A DNA stretch of 64,000 nt. Source: Agrypnia vestita. Taxonomy: Eukaryota; Arthropoda; Insecta; Trichoptera; Phryganeidae. Shown one piece after another: positions 31,325-43,017 of this stretch. The notes below the pieces were generated by a model, which saw only the letters and a program-made list of their open reading frames with translations, did not search any database and was not told where the DNA came from. Numbering within the stretch: position 1 is the first letter of the stretch; every line of letters starts with the position of its first letter. The DNA is taken from NCBI GenBank assembly GCA_016648135.1, contig JADDOH010002659.1, positions 1 through 64,000 of the forward strand, given 5' to 3'. Made by a program: the position numbers and the translations under genes.

Positions 31325-31790
31325 ATTGAAAGATTCTAGAAGGTTTTAGTCGACACGAATCTGGAATCGACTGGGCTATTCTCATAAACTCTGGAAACAT
31401 CGAGAAAGCGACATTATCATTAAAAAGGGATGGACCGGCTACTGCGCAATCAGTTGTATCAGAGAATCATTGAGGTCCAAAGACAAGCGAAATCGTGCGG
31501 CGTGTGTTGCTAGCGCATGTGTGATTCCTGCGTAGTAATCAAAAAAATACCTACCGACAAGCGAGAAGTTTTATAGCGCGAACCTTAGCGATTTAAGCAA
31601 CGTGCATCAGTAAATAAGGGTCAAGTTGTTTAGGAGTGCTGAAAGTGCACCGAAGATAATTTGTGCAAATCACGAAATTGCATAATTAGTGTGTGAAATA
31701 TTCTAGAAACATTAATAACAGTCTCCCAATAAAGTGGTGTCCAGTGACTTTGCGTATTAAATAAAAGTTTGTATGTTCTGATGTTCTGAG
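31325..31790 (+). mobile_element. LTR, family 2 (plus orientation)
   Basis: Shares GCGGCGTGTGTTGCTAGCGC, TGTGTGATTCC and ATACCTACCGACAAGCGA with 24765-25165 (-). There is no adjacent internal region, so it is probably a solo LTR. Confidence 0.55.
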
Positions 31791-31848
31791 AACAAAATTA
31801 CGAAATTTTGTCCACAGAGGAATAATTAATAATCAATATAAATTAAGG

Positions 31849-32234
31849 AAGTCTCACGGAGACGAAACGGGATCAAAAATTGAAAATAATAATTTTCAGG
31901 TGTATTCTAGAGTATATGTTAAATAATTCGGAAGAATGTATGTATGTACATTAAGAGAATATTGCTTAACATTCGACTTTAAAAATTAAGAGATATCATT
32001 ACTAGCTGCGATGTCTATATATACTATGTCACGGAACGGACCATAGATGTCTCTAGTATATACAACATTAAAAAATTTGATAAGTAAGAATGTTCTTACT
32101 GTTGAAATGGTGAAAGTTGCATTGTGTAATGTGATCACTTAAGCCAGCTCATACAGATCTTTAGCTTGGGCCAGTCTATCCAAACTTCCATACATGTTTC
32201 CTATTCAAATGGCTTCACCTCTGTGAGACTTCTT
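31849..32234 (+). mobile_element. MITE-like repeat G, uninterrupted copy
   Basis: The terminal repeats are GAAGTCTCACGGAGACGAA and, inverted, GAAGTCTCACAGAGGTGAA, with AAATTAA further out on both sides. It contains AATTCGGAAGAATGTATG and TATCATTACTAGCTGCGA. It is the best reference for the family (about 385 bp) and codes for nothing. Confidence 0.7.
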
Positions 32235-32350
32235 TAATTTATCTTAATTATTATATTCAAGAACAGATTTATTATATTCAAGAAGATTATAAGAACACAT
32301 TCATATTTGTAAAGTTGCAATGTATTCAGAACAAAGTTCTGTGAAATTTA

Positions 32351-32566
32351 AAACCAAATTAATTAATCAATTAGAAAGACGAACAGAAAAATCAAATCCA
32401 TTAATTAATTAATTAAATAAGGTATATATATTCACGGAAATATACAAGGCCGCTATAGCGTAATTGGATAACGCGCCTGATCCGTGGTTCGAATCCCGGT
32501 AGCAGCCAAATATCTTTTCGTGGATTTGATTTATCTGTATGTCTTTCTAATTGAGTCAGATTTAAT
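32351..32566 (+). mobile_element. tRNA-like cassette element, copy 2
   Basis: The left segment 32351-32400 is the reverse complement of the element's own 3' tail, and 32521-32566 is that tail in plus orientation. The core between them is tRNA-like but lacks about 16 bases of the anticodon region. Confidence 0.6.
32448..32507 (+). ncRNA. tRNA-like core, shortened
   Basis: TAGCGTAATTGG and GGTTCGAATCC are kept. The segment CCCCAGAAAGGGGGAG of copy 1 is missing. Confidence 0.5.
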
Positions 32567-32569
32567 TCA

Positions 32570-33008
32570 AAGTATATTTTAAACTAATTACAATAATCAA
32601 TTACCACCGCTGTTTAAAGGTTTCTCGCCTCTGAATTTTTCTCAAGGGATGAGCGTTTTAAGGGTTGCAACGTGGCGTATTACATTGAGCCTTTAAACAT
32701 CGCACCAAAATAAATCAAACAATTTAATTTACCTCTGTTCTGTGGTAGGTAAATTGGCCTAAATAAACACAAAAATGTATACTCTTATAAGTATTATGAT
32801 ACCTTTAAGAGCAGTTTTCGCGTTTAATATTTAGTTTATTATAATCAAACACAAACACATTGTTAAAAGCATGCCTATCTTAAAATTGTAAGTTTGCGAC
32901 AATAATTTTGAAAGAGATATTTAACCCACGGCATACCGTAATAGAAAATATCCTTACTCAGCCTTGCTTTCGAATCATGTTACCGTAAGAAATTTTTAAT
33001 TATAAATG
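32570..33008. other. No recognised feature
   Basis: No motif or repeat partner was recognised here. Confidence 0.4.
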
Positions 33009-33062
33009 ATTATTGATGTGACACGTATTCCGTATTTGCATCTCAATTTTTTTTAAAGGAAA
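33009..33062 (+). mobile_element. SINE body fragment
   Basis: TTGATGTGACACGTATTCCG followed by a T/A-rich run matches the body of the SINE at 48431-48622. Confidence 0.45.
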
Positions 33063-33159
33063 AAAAGAGAAAAAGAAAAATAATCATTTTAACTGAAAAA
33101 ATACTTCTGTTCTTATTTCTTAACAGAGTATTAGTTAGACAAGTATAATCCACTACTAG

Positions 33160-33430
33160 ATTTTAGGTCTACCGGTTTCGAGACCTACCCGTCTCTTCTT
33201 CAGGACCAACACTATCTACTATGTTCACAACACTATTCACCGCAACCATTGTATTGTTAACTTTCACCAATATATAACACATGCGTGTTAATCTTGTCAA
33301 AGAGTGGCATGCATTAACTTGCATACAGAACGATCAGGAATCTACGAGGGAGAGGGATTGAGAGGGGGCGGGGTGTTAAGTGGGTGTTTACAAATCTTTT
33401 GTGAAAGTTGAAAAAAGGGCTGTATGGAAA
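33160..33430 (-). mobile_element. PLE-type terminal region
   Basis: A ribozyme-like core is followed (in plus coordinates) by a G-rich stretch near 33345-33385. The layout resembles 30560-30710 and 57880-58120. No PLE coding sequence adjoins it. Confidence 0.4.
33166..33207 (-). ncRNA. Hammerhead-like motif with ACCGGT stem III
   Basis: Minus strand: GGTC, CTGAAGA, an extra A, stem II (GAGAC, loop GGGTAG, GTCTC), GAAA, the palindrome ACCGGT, A at the cleavage position, then GACC, which pairs with the first GGTC over four base pairs. All conserved core residues agree with CUGANGA and GAAA. Confidence 0.6.
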
Positions 33431-35285
33431 ATTGATTTGGTTATTTATTAGACATGCTTTATTATTCACCGCTTCCCTAATGTAAAAATATTATAAATTA
33501 TTTAATTTTATACCTTTATTTTTGGTATTTAATATTTTTACCCCTGTTAAGTCAAATTTATGATTATTTTTTACATTAAAGATATACGTACACTGCAAGG
33601 GAAGTCTTTATTCAATTTTGATTAGAAAATATTCTTTACACTTTGAGTGAAATGTCAACAGTTAAGAAGATAAGTGTTTTTCAATATTTCCGACTTATTT
33701 TCATCTGTACGCAAGTGCTATGTGATAGTGTGGCAAGAAAATTAGCGACGCATAATAAATATTAGAAATACGAATAATTCTCATGGTAAATTACGCTGAA
33801 TTGGATATTATGTAACGGTTTCAAATGACATCCAAATATTTCTAGATGCGGGTAGAGATATAGACACAAGATTTAAAGAATTCAGAGACTATCCGGATAC
33901 TCTGAAATGGTGAATCTTTGAATTGAATATTATCACTTGTTTGACAAAAATAATGTAAGGGTACTACTATATCTAGAGGCGAAGGGTTGTAAACTGGATG
34001 CTCTCGAAATACTAGAAATAAATAGAGCTATTTAAAATAAAAATAACTTAATTTAAATACCTGCGTCATCCCCATTACCAAAATAAGTATTAGTGTATGT
34101 AAAAATTTATTACTGTTATTTTTGTGTATAGTGTAATTGTGTAAACTTTATATCATATAATTATTTTAAATATTTCTTTGATAATAGATAGTATTGAATT
34201 TAATATTTTTTATATTGTACACTGTTATTATCTTTGCTTAAAATTTTATTCTATTTCTCTCTTTACTATATTTCCTTTTTAATTGTTTGCTTATTGTTAG
34301 TTTTTTGTTGTTATCCCACATAAATACATCATAATTATGTCGCATATTAGTTACTTTTTCTTCTTATATACATTATCTATCTACTATAAAAAAAAAGTGT
34401 TAGTCCCTCTCCAGACACGAGAGTTAGTCTCTTTTTGGAGAGGTACAGCGATAATATGTACGTATCAATATACTTTAAATAACATATTCATTTACAATTA
34501 TTTATAATATTGCCTCTGAAGATGACGGTTGTGACATTGAAAACGCTTAGGCTTATATAATTTAAATTAGTGCAATAAAACGTTGTGTATAAATTATTGT
34601 AATAAAATAATAGAAAGGAAGTAAGTACATAGCAAAAGCACAATATAAATGAATAGTAAGAAGGTATATAAAAATCTCAATGCGAGTGATTAAAGGTTAA
34701 CTTTATTTTTATAATAATTTGAATAAATACCTACGTCAGAGAATAACATCACAAATCCACATTTACTACTGACCATGAAGTTTTAACTCGCTAGGGTTTT
34801 GAATGTTAAAAAAAAATTCTCTTTTTCTTTACGGTACAAAAAGGTTTTTACTTTCAGAGTGAAAACTAATTAATTCCGGCCCATTTTAAATGTTACGTCA
34901 ATGACGCGTTCACTTTAAAAAATATATATTTTTAGACATCGTCAGAATTATACCGGATTGGTAAGATATACAATATGTAATCCGTACATGTTCTCGAACC
35001 TCTCGAGGATTTATAGGAGGAGAGAAAAAAAATCTTTGAACGACATTTTTTACAATTATTTATATCGAAGTAAATGATCCTCAGATGCTTGTAATAAATG
35101 AAAGGATTTTATTAACCTGCTTTATGCAGATTATAAATGACTTCTTCTTCTTCTTTTTGATGCTTTTGGAAAGTGAGTAATGTTAATAAAAATTCTATTT
35201 TTTGATTTGTAACATCTTAACATTTTATGACTTAAACTAAATTTCTTAAACTTTTATTCAATAAGTTCAAAAATTAAAAAAAAAA
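33431..35285. other. AT-rich sequence, nothing recognised except a decayed CTGAAGA module
   Basis: At 34508-34535, CTCTGAAGATGACGGTTGTG precedes ACATTGAAAACG, which may be a decayed ribozyme-like module. Confidence 0.35.
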
Positions 35286-35289
35286 TCTA

Positions 35290-37720
35290 TTCTTAATTAA
35301 AATATTTTAAATTACTCAGCACTGCGTTATACTAAGCTATTCAAATAAATTGCACTGTCTTCAGCAAATTTAAAAAATCTACAAATCAAATATAAACTCG
35401 TTTAATACGTTTTTAGGAGTCAAAGTTATTTTGATTAGAATGAACAAAATTCAATTTTCGTAGGATAATTTCTCAATGAAGGAACTAGCTAGTTTTTTAT
35501 CCTCATTTTTTTTTTGCTTTTATATATGAGTATATTTACTTTACATGAAATATTAATGGTGATTAGCTTACCTTTTAAAAAAACACCCTCCTGAAAAATG
35601 AATTATTTTTGACCTACACCTGCATTATATCTGTTGGGGGAACAGAGATAATGATAACAGAGGAAAAGTAGGTATAAAAAATGTATGAATTTGGGCAAAA
35701 AAATACTTGATTTCTACGTGAGAAGTGGGCATAAGGTGCTATTCTATTATTTCTAAGGTATTCATAAATAAAAAAACAGGCACTTTAACTTTAGTTAGTT
35801 TAACTACTTTAGTAGCTTAGTTTAAGTTTAACTAAGTAATATATAAAAAGGAAAAGTTTATAAGTATGGGTGCACGATAAATAAGCGTGTAGATATTTAA
35901 TATATAATTTGGAACTATTTATTTTAAAGTTATTTTGTTCGTGAATGAAGAAAATTCAAAAACTCAATTAAGGAACTAACTAGTTTGTCAGCTTCAATTT
36001 TTTCTATGCTTTCATATATAAGATAATAGTTACTTTATATGAAATATTCATGGTATATGGCTTACATTTAAAAATAACATCCTCTTGAATTTGGGCCAAA
36101 AGTGCTTGATTTCCACCTCCTAGACCACATATAACGAATTGATTCCTAAAAGATAACTTCAAAATTATATATTAGGCAATCTGTGTTTATTTAATATCAT
36201 ACAATGTGCTTATTTTTTGGTTTAAAATACCTTAGAAATAATAAAATGTCATCTTTTATCTAATTTATCTGGATAAAAGATATCTCCCGTTTACCATGAC
36301 ATTTAAAAATAATAATATTTCTTTACAGATATAAGTACACAGTTAATTTACCTAGCCGATAAAATATTGAATAAATATTTTTTAATCCCCTGTTTTGTAG
36401 AAGAATGATACTTTTATCGCAACCTGCTACCCCATTTGACAAATACATGGAAACTTTTACGACCGATAATTCCTCCCACGTGTATCGTTTTTGGTGGCCG
36501 CATTAGAAGGCGCAAATATCGAGAAAAAATACTATCCAGAATATATTTAAAAAATGTGGCAAGTGCGAAAATATCCCGCACGAGAAACACCAGAATGAGA
36601 GAGATGTGTGAGGCTGAGGACATTGTATGATGGAGCAAACAGCGAAGGAGGGACTGGTATGGTCATGTCCAGAGAATGTAGAGCACCAGACTCCCTTATC
36701 CATTACATAGTCAGCCCTCGCGGAAGAACTCCCAAAAAATGGCAGGAGAGCTGGCAATCCATCTCACAGGAGGCAAAAGCGACCATAAAAAGGTCTATAA
36801 AAGGAAGATGAAAAATAAGGAAAATGCGAAGTAATTGTAAACCATTTAATTTTTCTTGGATTTTTCCTTCCAATGTAAAGAGGTATATATATTTTTATAA
36901 TTTAATTGAGAATATCAGCTTGATTAACACTATTGCGGCATTATTATACTTGCACTTAATCGCCTGCTTATTTTCTGTATGATCCTCTAAATTCCAGATC
37001 CTTGCACTTTTTTCTGACACATTGTAAAATGTCCTCGGATATTGAAAAAAATTAAATTTATCCTGATAACTCTGTGTCTAAAATAATTAAAAATTATACT
37101 TACTTAGATGCTTACTTATAATAAAATGATTGATTTTTTTTATTAGAAATTCCTTAGAAAGAATATAAAAGCACTTTATGCCCACTTCTACAGAATGTGG
37201 ATGAGAAAATTCAATAAATCAGAAAAGAAAATCAATCATTTTTCCCGAATTCACGTATTTTTTATTTATATTTTGAGTTAAATCTCAAATTCTAAATTTA
37301 TACACTATGAAGTCTCTTTATATGTGAATTTTTCAGATTTTTATGTGATCCCTCAACAGAGATAATGCAGATAAAGGTTGAAAAAAATTAAACGATTCAG
37401 TTTTCAAGAGAGTTTAATTTTTATAAGGTAATATGTCTTATTGATGTTTTATATAAAGTAACAATATTCCCATATATAAAAGCAAAGAAAAAACTGAGGC
37501 TGACAAACTGTTCCTTCTTTGAGAAATTACCCTGCTAAAATTGAATTATGCTCATTCGCTTTCAATAACTTTGGCTACAGAAAGTACATGAACAAAAACA
37601 TATGAAGTAATTTGGTAGTAAAGTGTTTGATTTGTAGAATTTTTTAATATACAATTTATTTGAAAAGCTTAGTACCTACAATCCAGAGCTGAGTAATTTA
37701 GAAAAATGTTGATGCTTTAA
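35290..37720. mobile_element. Large foldback repeat with arms of about 500 bp
   Basis: 35310-35780 and 37130-37715 align as inverted copies with moderate divergence (AAATTACTCAGC, GTGGGCATAA, AATTTCTCAA-GAAGGAAC). A third, direct copy of part of the arm lies at 35930-36120. The spacer holds a LINE relic. The arms show no coding. Confidence 0.6.
36500..36815 (+). pseudogene. LINE 3'-end relic (family P)
   Basis: Plus-strand frames read RRRKYREKILSRIYLKN, then MREMCEAEDIV, and after a stop KQRRRDWYGHVQRM. The last block is GRTPKKWQESWQSISQEAKA. This is the order seen in family P. Stops and frame changes separate the blocks. Confidence 0.6.
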
Positions 37721-37969
37721 AATCAAAACTGGCCGCCATTTTTGATCAAGGTACTTACATACATTTTTACCAAATACATTTTTAAAAAAATTTATGAAGT
37801 ACCAAAATATCAGGAAATGTGACTGTAAAAAATTATTATTATTATTTATTTTTTTTAATTATTTTTAAATTTATTTTCATATTAATTAGGTACTTTATAT
37901 TATTATTTTCCCTATATAACTTTTTAATATTTTGATCTATACTTCGATTTTAAAATATTATTTTTGTTT

Positions 37970-38003
37970 TCCTGAAGAAGCCATTGGCTTTGAAACATGT
38001 TGA
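37970..38003 (+). ncRNA. Hammerhead-like module with ACATGT (degenerate)
   Basis: CTGAAGA 37972-37978, stem AGCC-ATT-GGCT, two extra T, then GAAA and the palindrome ACATGT 37995-38000. Stem I is weak (two pairs), so activity is unlikely. Confidence 0.4.
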
Positions 38004-38009
38004 TTTTTT

Positions 38010-39440
38010 TCAATAAATAAGTGGTTTAAACAAAGTTAATTTATATTAATTATTATTTTTTTCTAAGATGTACAAGCAACCAATTCAATATATAACCAAC
38101 AGACGACTTGGAATGCATTTACCTACCCTAAGAGTATTTTTTATGAAAAGGTATTAAAAATAATGTTTTTATGATAAAGAAAAAATAAATATACTAGAAT
38201 TCATATGTAATTCGTCAACAGAAGGCGTCCCTATATGCAAAAACAAAATTTTACAGGAGAGAGAAAAATTACTTAGTGAAATAAATAACGATTTATTTTA
38301 CATTTTACACTTTATACATTTTTATTTTTTATTTTCTTATATTCACTTACCAATTATGGATGTATATTTTACGTTTCCTTTGTTTATTCATGTTTTTAAG
38401 GAATCCCGGTGACATCATTGAACTGTCGACTTTGAGGATAAATATATATTATAAGACAGACCTTTTTCTTCTTTAGCTAGCTTTCGAGGTTGAATTTCGG
38501 GAAGATTGAGTTGAAATTTTATCTATTTCTATTTAATACGTTTATAGGTTCCTTCATCAAAATATTAAAATTCTTAAATATTGAATAATAAGTGAAAGTA
38601 TTAAATTGTGTTTCTAAATCCGTCCCAGTTTTGGAATTGCGACTTTCCCTTTGTGCGGTGCAGGCTGCCTGCTTATCCTCTTGTTCTGGAGTAGGGGGTG
38701 CACATCCCCTCGCCGCCGCCACCTCCCCCGTTTCATCTCACAATGGACTGCATGCGGTTGAATCACACGAAAGCCTTCCAGCCCCCACTCGATGGTCAGG
38801 ACGTCGATTGTTTTCTGCGCTTGGCTGTTTGAGCCGAGCTCTGAATGCCCGTCTTCGACCGCAACGTCGAGGATTTGTTTCTATTAGCAGACAGTCGATC
38901 CCTGCCATAGAAAACTAGTTACATTAAACAACACGTTTGTGACGTATATCGATGTTCAAAAATAGCGCCAGTTTTAATTTACTTCGCGTGTTTTTATTTT
39001 CAAGCATCAACAATTTTCTAAATTAATCAGCACCGGAATGTGTAGGTATTTTTGTATGTATGTATGTTCTGATACAATAGATTTTTTCCACAGGGCGATT
39101 ATTTGAACACGAATTGTGGGAAGGATAAACTATTGGGAACTGGATTTGATCCAGGTTTAAAGAGAATCAAGGGGCAATGAGTGGACACGCTCTCATCTTG
39201 CTTTTCTCCGGAATCAGATAGATGGACTGGTATCTCCCTTATCAGAAATTATATCTCACTGTGTTATTTTGGTTCACTTTGTTTTATATCTGAAGGATTT
39301 GCACTGTAACACACACACACAAAGATCAAATAATTCAAGCAGTTCAAATTGGAATGTTCCGAAATTCTAAAAATATCGTGTCAAAAAAGACTGTATAAGT
39401 AATAGTCATAGAACAAAGGGGCAAATAAAGATATCGACTT
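38010..39440. other. No gene recognised; GC-rich island at 38640-38930
   Basis: The island has open frames on both strands (plus 38592-38918, 108 codons; minus 38519-38722), which is expected for GC-rich DNA. No domain was recognised. An (AC)n run lies at 39311-39320. Confidence 0.4.
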
Positions 39441-39441
39441 T

Positions 39442-39474
39442 TTCAATTCAATTCAATTCAATTCAATTCAATTT
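39442..39474 (-). repeat. TTGAA microsatellite, the LINE 3' tail
   Basis: Six AATTC-type pentamers lie at the 3' end of the LINE that reads leftward. Microsatellite tails are known for several LINE clades. Confidence 0.7.
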
Positions 39475-40790
39475 ATTTCACGATAATATGTACATGACAA
39501 ACAAAATGTTTAAGGCATACATATTAGGAAGTATATATCAAAAATGAAAGTATTTAATACATTAAAAATAACATAAAATCTGGTCAAAGGTGTAGGAGAA
39601 TCCTGCTTCGGAAAACCCCCTCAGACACATGGAATATATCAATACCCAAAGCAATTTTGTTCAGCATAGCTGTGGCTCTTCCAACAGGCATAACCATCGG
39701 CAGGTTGGTCCTGTATATTGGAATGTGAAACAATCTATGCTGAAGTTGTCTAGTGTAATTATCAGGAAACATACAAACCAATGCTCGCTAATTTAGGATA
39801 TCGACATACGCGCAACAATCGATAAAAAGTGTAATCAAATACACATTCCTTCTAGTCTCTAAACTATTGTAGCCAGCATACCCTGGAGGAAACTCGTTGG
39901 GTAAAGCAAGGGATAATTGCCGTACTCTCTCATGTAGAGATATCTCAGAAACTTCTTTTGGACTTTCTCCACCATAAGAGAGTACTTGCCCTCATGTGGC
40001 CCCCAGATCATCGAGCCACTCTCGAGTCTACTCCGCACCAAGGAGTTGTAAAGAGTTCTGAGTACGCGGGTATTCTCGAAAACCCTGGCAGTACGCAGAA
40101 CAAATCCTAACATTCTCAAAGCATCACCACTGATCGTCTCTATGTGATCGTGAAATGTTAGGTTGCTTACAAATCTAACACCTAGATCTTTAACATTTGA
40201 TGTTCTTGTCAGATTTTGATCGTTCATTTTGTAGCGAAAAAATAGAGTTTTTTGGGCCCTAGTGAAGGATGTAACCGAACACTTGGAAACATTAAACAAA
40301 AGTTTATTTCGTCTTCCCCATTCACATATATTTGATATATCTGCTTGGAGAAGACGAAAATCGTCCAAAGTTGATACCTTTAAGAAAAGCTTTAAGTCAT
40401 CCGCAAATAACAGAAAGCGCGAGTTTAAGATTACATTTTTTATATTATTAATAAAAATCGAAAACAACAATGGACCCAGGTTAGATCCTTGTGGGACACC
40501 CGAGAAGGTAAAGAAGCACTCTGACGCGAATAGGCCGTAGGAGACGTATTGGTTCCTATTTTGGAGGTAGCTCGACATTAATTTTAGCATACCATCCGAG
40601 AAACCAATCTCATACAACCTTTTCAATAAGACATCATGGTTGACTGTATCAAAGGCTTTGGCGAAGTCATTATATGAACAGTCTACCTGATGTCCCGCGT
40701 CCAGAGCTTCCGTGACGTAATTTGTGAAGACCATCAGATTTGTCTCAACCGAGCGGCCTTTCAGATCCACCATGGCACAACATCATTATA
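39475..40790 (-). mobile_element. 5'-truncated LINE, Jockey/CR1-like
   Basis: The element covers the second half of the reverse transcriptase, the C-terminal domain and a microsatellite tail. The 5' truncation lies near 40775, where homology to the KGRSVETNL block begins. The upstream polymerase part and the endonuclease are absent. Confidence 0.7.
39859..40773 (-). pseudogene. LINE reverse transcriptase, 5'-truncated
   Basis: This copies LINE RNA into DNA at the nicked target. The open frame is 304 codons. Visible motifs are KGRSVETNL at residues 5-13, the catalytic NDFAKAFDTVNHDVLL (first Asp), SGVPQGSNLGPLLF, the catalytic LLFADDLKLF (Asp pair), and the thumb-side WGRRNKLLFNVSKC and VKDLGVRF. 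The catalytic residues are intact. After the stop at 39859 the next blocks continue in another frame (IYRTNLPMVMPVGRATAMLN at about 39640-39710), so one frameshift or stop separates reverse transcriptase from the tail. GVPQGS and FADD point to the Jockey/CR1 group; the clade is not fixed. Confidence 0.8.
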
Positions 40791-42764
40791 CGTAGGTACT
40801 TTGGAGTTAAATGGTACAATACATTGTTGTCGCAAAAAAAAAATAACAAAATACGAACAGTTTAAGAAATAAGTCAAATCCTCGATTTGGACAGCGATGT
40901 ATTGTAATATTGCCCATATGTCTCAAATGGTTTTTTTATAATAAAAATTACTACTTCTAAATGGTTTCTGCTTTTGTACTTAAATTGGCTTGTAAATACT
41001 CTCCCATAAGTTCGAACTTTTGGCTCATATTATATGAATTATCGTCTTTAAAATGTTATAACATGTTTAATTTATTATAAAAAAAACATTATTATGTATC
41101 TACTGTACCTATAAATAAATTTTAAAAATAAGATTTTGGTGGAGCTTGCACTATGGAATGGTGTAGGAAAAGTTATATGTGTTCAATAACATCAGATCCT
41201 CTGCTCATAAAGATTGAAGAGGGATGATTAATTAATTGAATAAATTTTTATTTTACGCATATATGACAAAAAATGCAAAAGAACCTATTAGAAAAGGTGC
41301 TCTTTGCCGCTGAACTTCGTTCGCATTTCCAAACAAATGCCTTAATTTTTTGGATATCTTTTAAATTATTGTATTTTGGGAAGATTACAAAATAAATGGT
41401 TTTTTATTGTATTCATATTTATGAGTAAACATCAGAAAACTAAATAATTCACTCGAGCTTAAATAACCCAAATAGAAACTCAAATATTCATAACCTAACC
41501 AGTCACGGCATAACTGTGATGTTTTCAGAATTTGGTTAATTTGCGGTAACTGACCCCTGGAGGTAAACTAAATTCAGGTTTGTAATTGTCATATGGAATA
41601 CAAAAGTTTTTGATCAATTTAAACTGGGTTTTCAAACTGGCATTTCAAACTACGTTATCTAAATGTTTAGTTAGAATTTACTTAAGGTATATTATTAACT
41701 TTATCCATTTATACTAATGAAAAGACTTTATCTTGGGGTAAAATGTATTGTAAATAAATTAATGTACCATCCATCGGTTATTTTAAATAGGTAAATTTGA
41801 AAGAAAAATGATTTAATCATATTTTAAAAGAAAACGTGCCCTTGTGGCTTGACATTATAATTAAAAAAGAAAAAATTTTGTTATAATCACTTTTATAAGT
41901 AAACACATACGTCTGATAATCATCGATGGATAAAAAAATCATATATTTCATTTCATTGCCGATAAATTGGCATTTATTGGATACAATTGTATATTTGATT
42001 GCTTGATACATATCTACACATAATACAAATAAATAAGGATAAAGCCTCTCGGCCAATACCTACCTTGCTATATATATATAAAAATAGCTGTTCTGAAGTA
42101 GGTAGCCTTTTTTAACATTTTCTCCCCTTAGATTGACATCTAATATTCGTTTAGAAAGAAAGTACCTACATACAATAAAAATCAAGAGCAAAAAATGTTT
42201 TAAAAATATAAAAGTGTATTGCGAGACGCAGGAAACAATGGAAATAAATGCAAACGATAGTTTTACATTACTTATTAAAATAGCATCTTTCATATGGATT
42301 CACAAAAGAAGTGGCAAGCTACTATAAAAGTTAAAGAAAAAAAGGAATAAATTGGAATGCAAAGAAGAACCAAGAAATTTGGTAAAAAGATAAATAAATT
42401 CAAAATAGTGACAAGTAGCACTGAAAACTCTACAAAATATGAAAGAATAAAATGAGTAAAATAATCACAAATAACAATCTTTAAAATATGATAAGGTAAA
42501 ATAATATAAAATAAAATTCTTTATAATAATCACGGTAAAGAGAGTAATCCAGAAAACAACTTCGTAACAGATGAGATTAAAAAATATAATAAGATTAAAA
42601 ATTGATTCTCTTTCTCTATCTGACATAAATTTTCATGTTAAACCCCATATAAGAAACCCGGAGTTCTTTAGAATAAGTCAGCACACTAATAATGTTGGTT
42701 ACTTTTCTCCCATCACAAGGTTGTGTCGCACATATAATATGTATTGTGCAAACCCTAACATTTT
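40791..42764. other. About 2 kb without recognised features
   Basis: AT-rich. The open frames near 41817-42327 overlap on opposite strands and have no domain. A possible decayed LINE tail lies at 41225-41260. Confidence 0.45.
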
Positions 42765-42800
42765 TTTTCTGCATGGTTTTATTGTACAATATAATATTTA

Positions 42801-43017
42801 AAAATGTCCTTAGGTTTTCACGGCCGTTCAGAATCTTCTGTGTATAGTTTTCTGGGATATTCTGCCGTGTGTGTGTGACCTCTCTGGCCAACGTTTCGGA
42901 TCCCATTGCAGGGTCCATCATCAGGGCTGATGTGGACCCTGCAATGGGATCCGAAACGTTGGCCAGAGAGGTCACACACACACGGCAGAATATCCCAGAA
43001 AACTATACAAAGAATAA
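42801..43017. mobile_element. 217-bp insertion made of two inverted PLE ends
   Basis: Flanked by AATATTTA on both sides (42793-42800 and 43018-43025). Within it, 42842-43008 is a near-perfect inverted repeat with arms of about 80 bp. Each arm carries the family A ribozyme region, and the outer left end is the family A tip (TTTTCACGGCCGTTCAGAAT). The locus at 50435-50450 shows the same LINE UTR without the insert. Confidence 0.8.
42887..42927 (-). ncRNA. Hammerhead-like motif of PLE family A (minus arm)
   Basis: Minus strand: GCC, CTGATGA (42918-42924), stem II GGACCC...GGGATCC, GAAA, the palindrome ACGT, T at the cleavage position, and GGC. It is almost identical to 380-420. The plus arm has CTGATGT and lacks the GCC partner, so it is defective. 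Confidence 0.65.

Noticed and set aside
34508..34535. Hammerhead-like module CTGAAGATGACG
   Set aside because: Stem II does not pair well, and the GAAAACG segment has no palindromic stem III. At best strongly decayed.
38592..38918. 108-codon protein gene
   Set aside because: Open frames exist on both strands of a GC-rich patch. No recognisable domain or splice context.
39442..39474. Pentamer repeat as telomeric sequence
   Set aside because: Only six AATTC units, located exactly at the 3' end of a LINE. Insect telomeres usually use TTAGG.
42927..42964. Functional ribozyme in the plus arm of the 217-bp insert
   Set aside because: The core reads CTGATGT, and the GCC partner for stem I is missing. 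Only the minus arm keeps the consensus.
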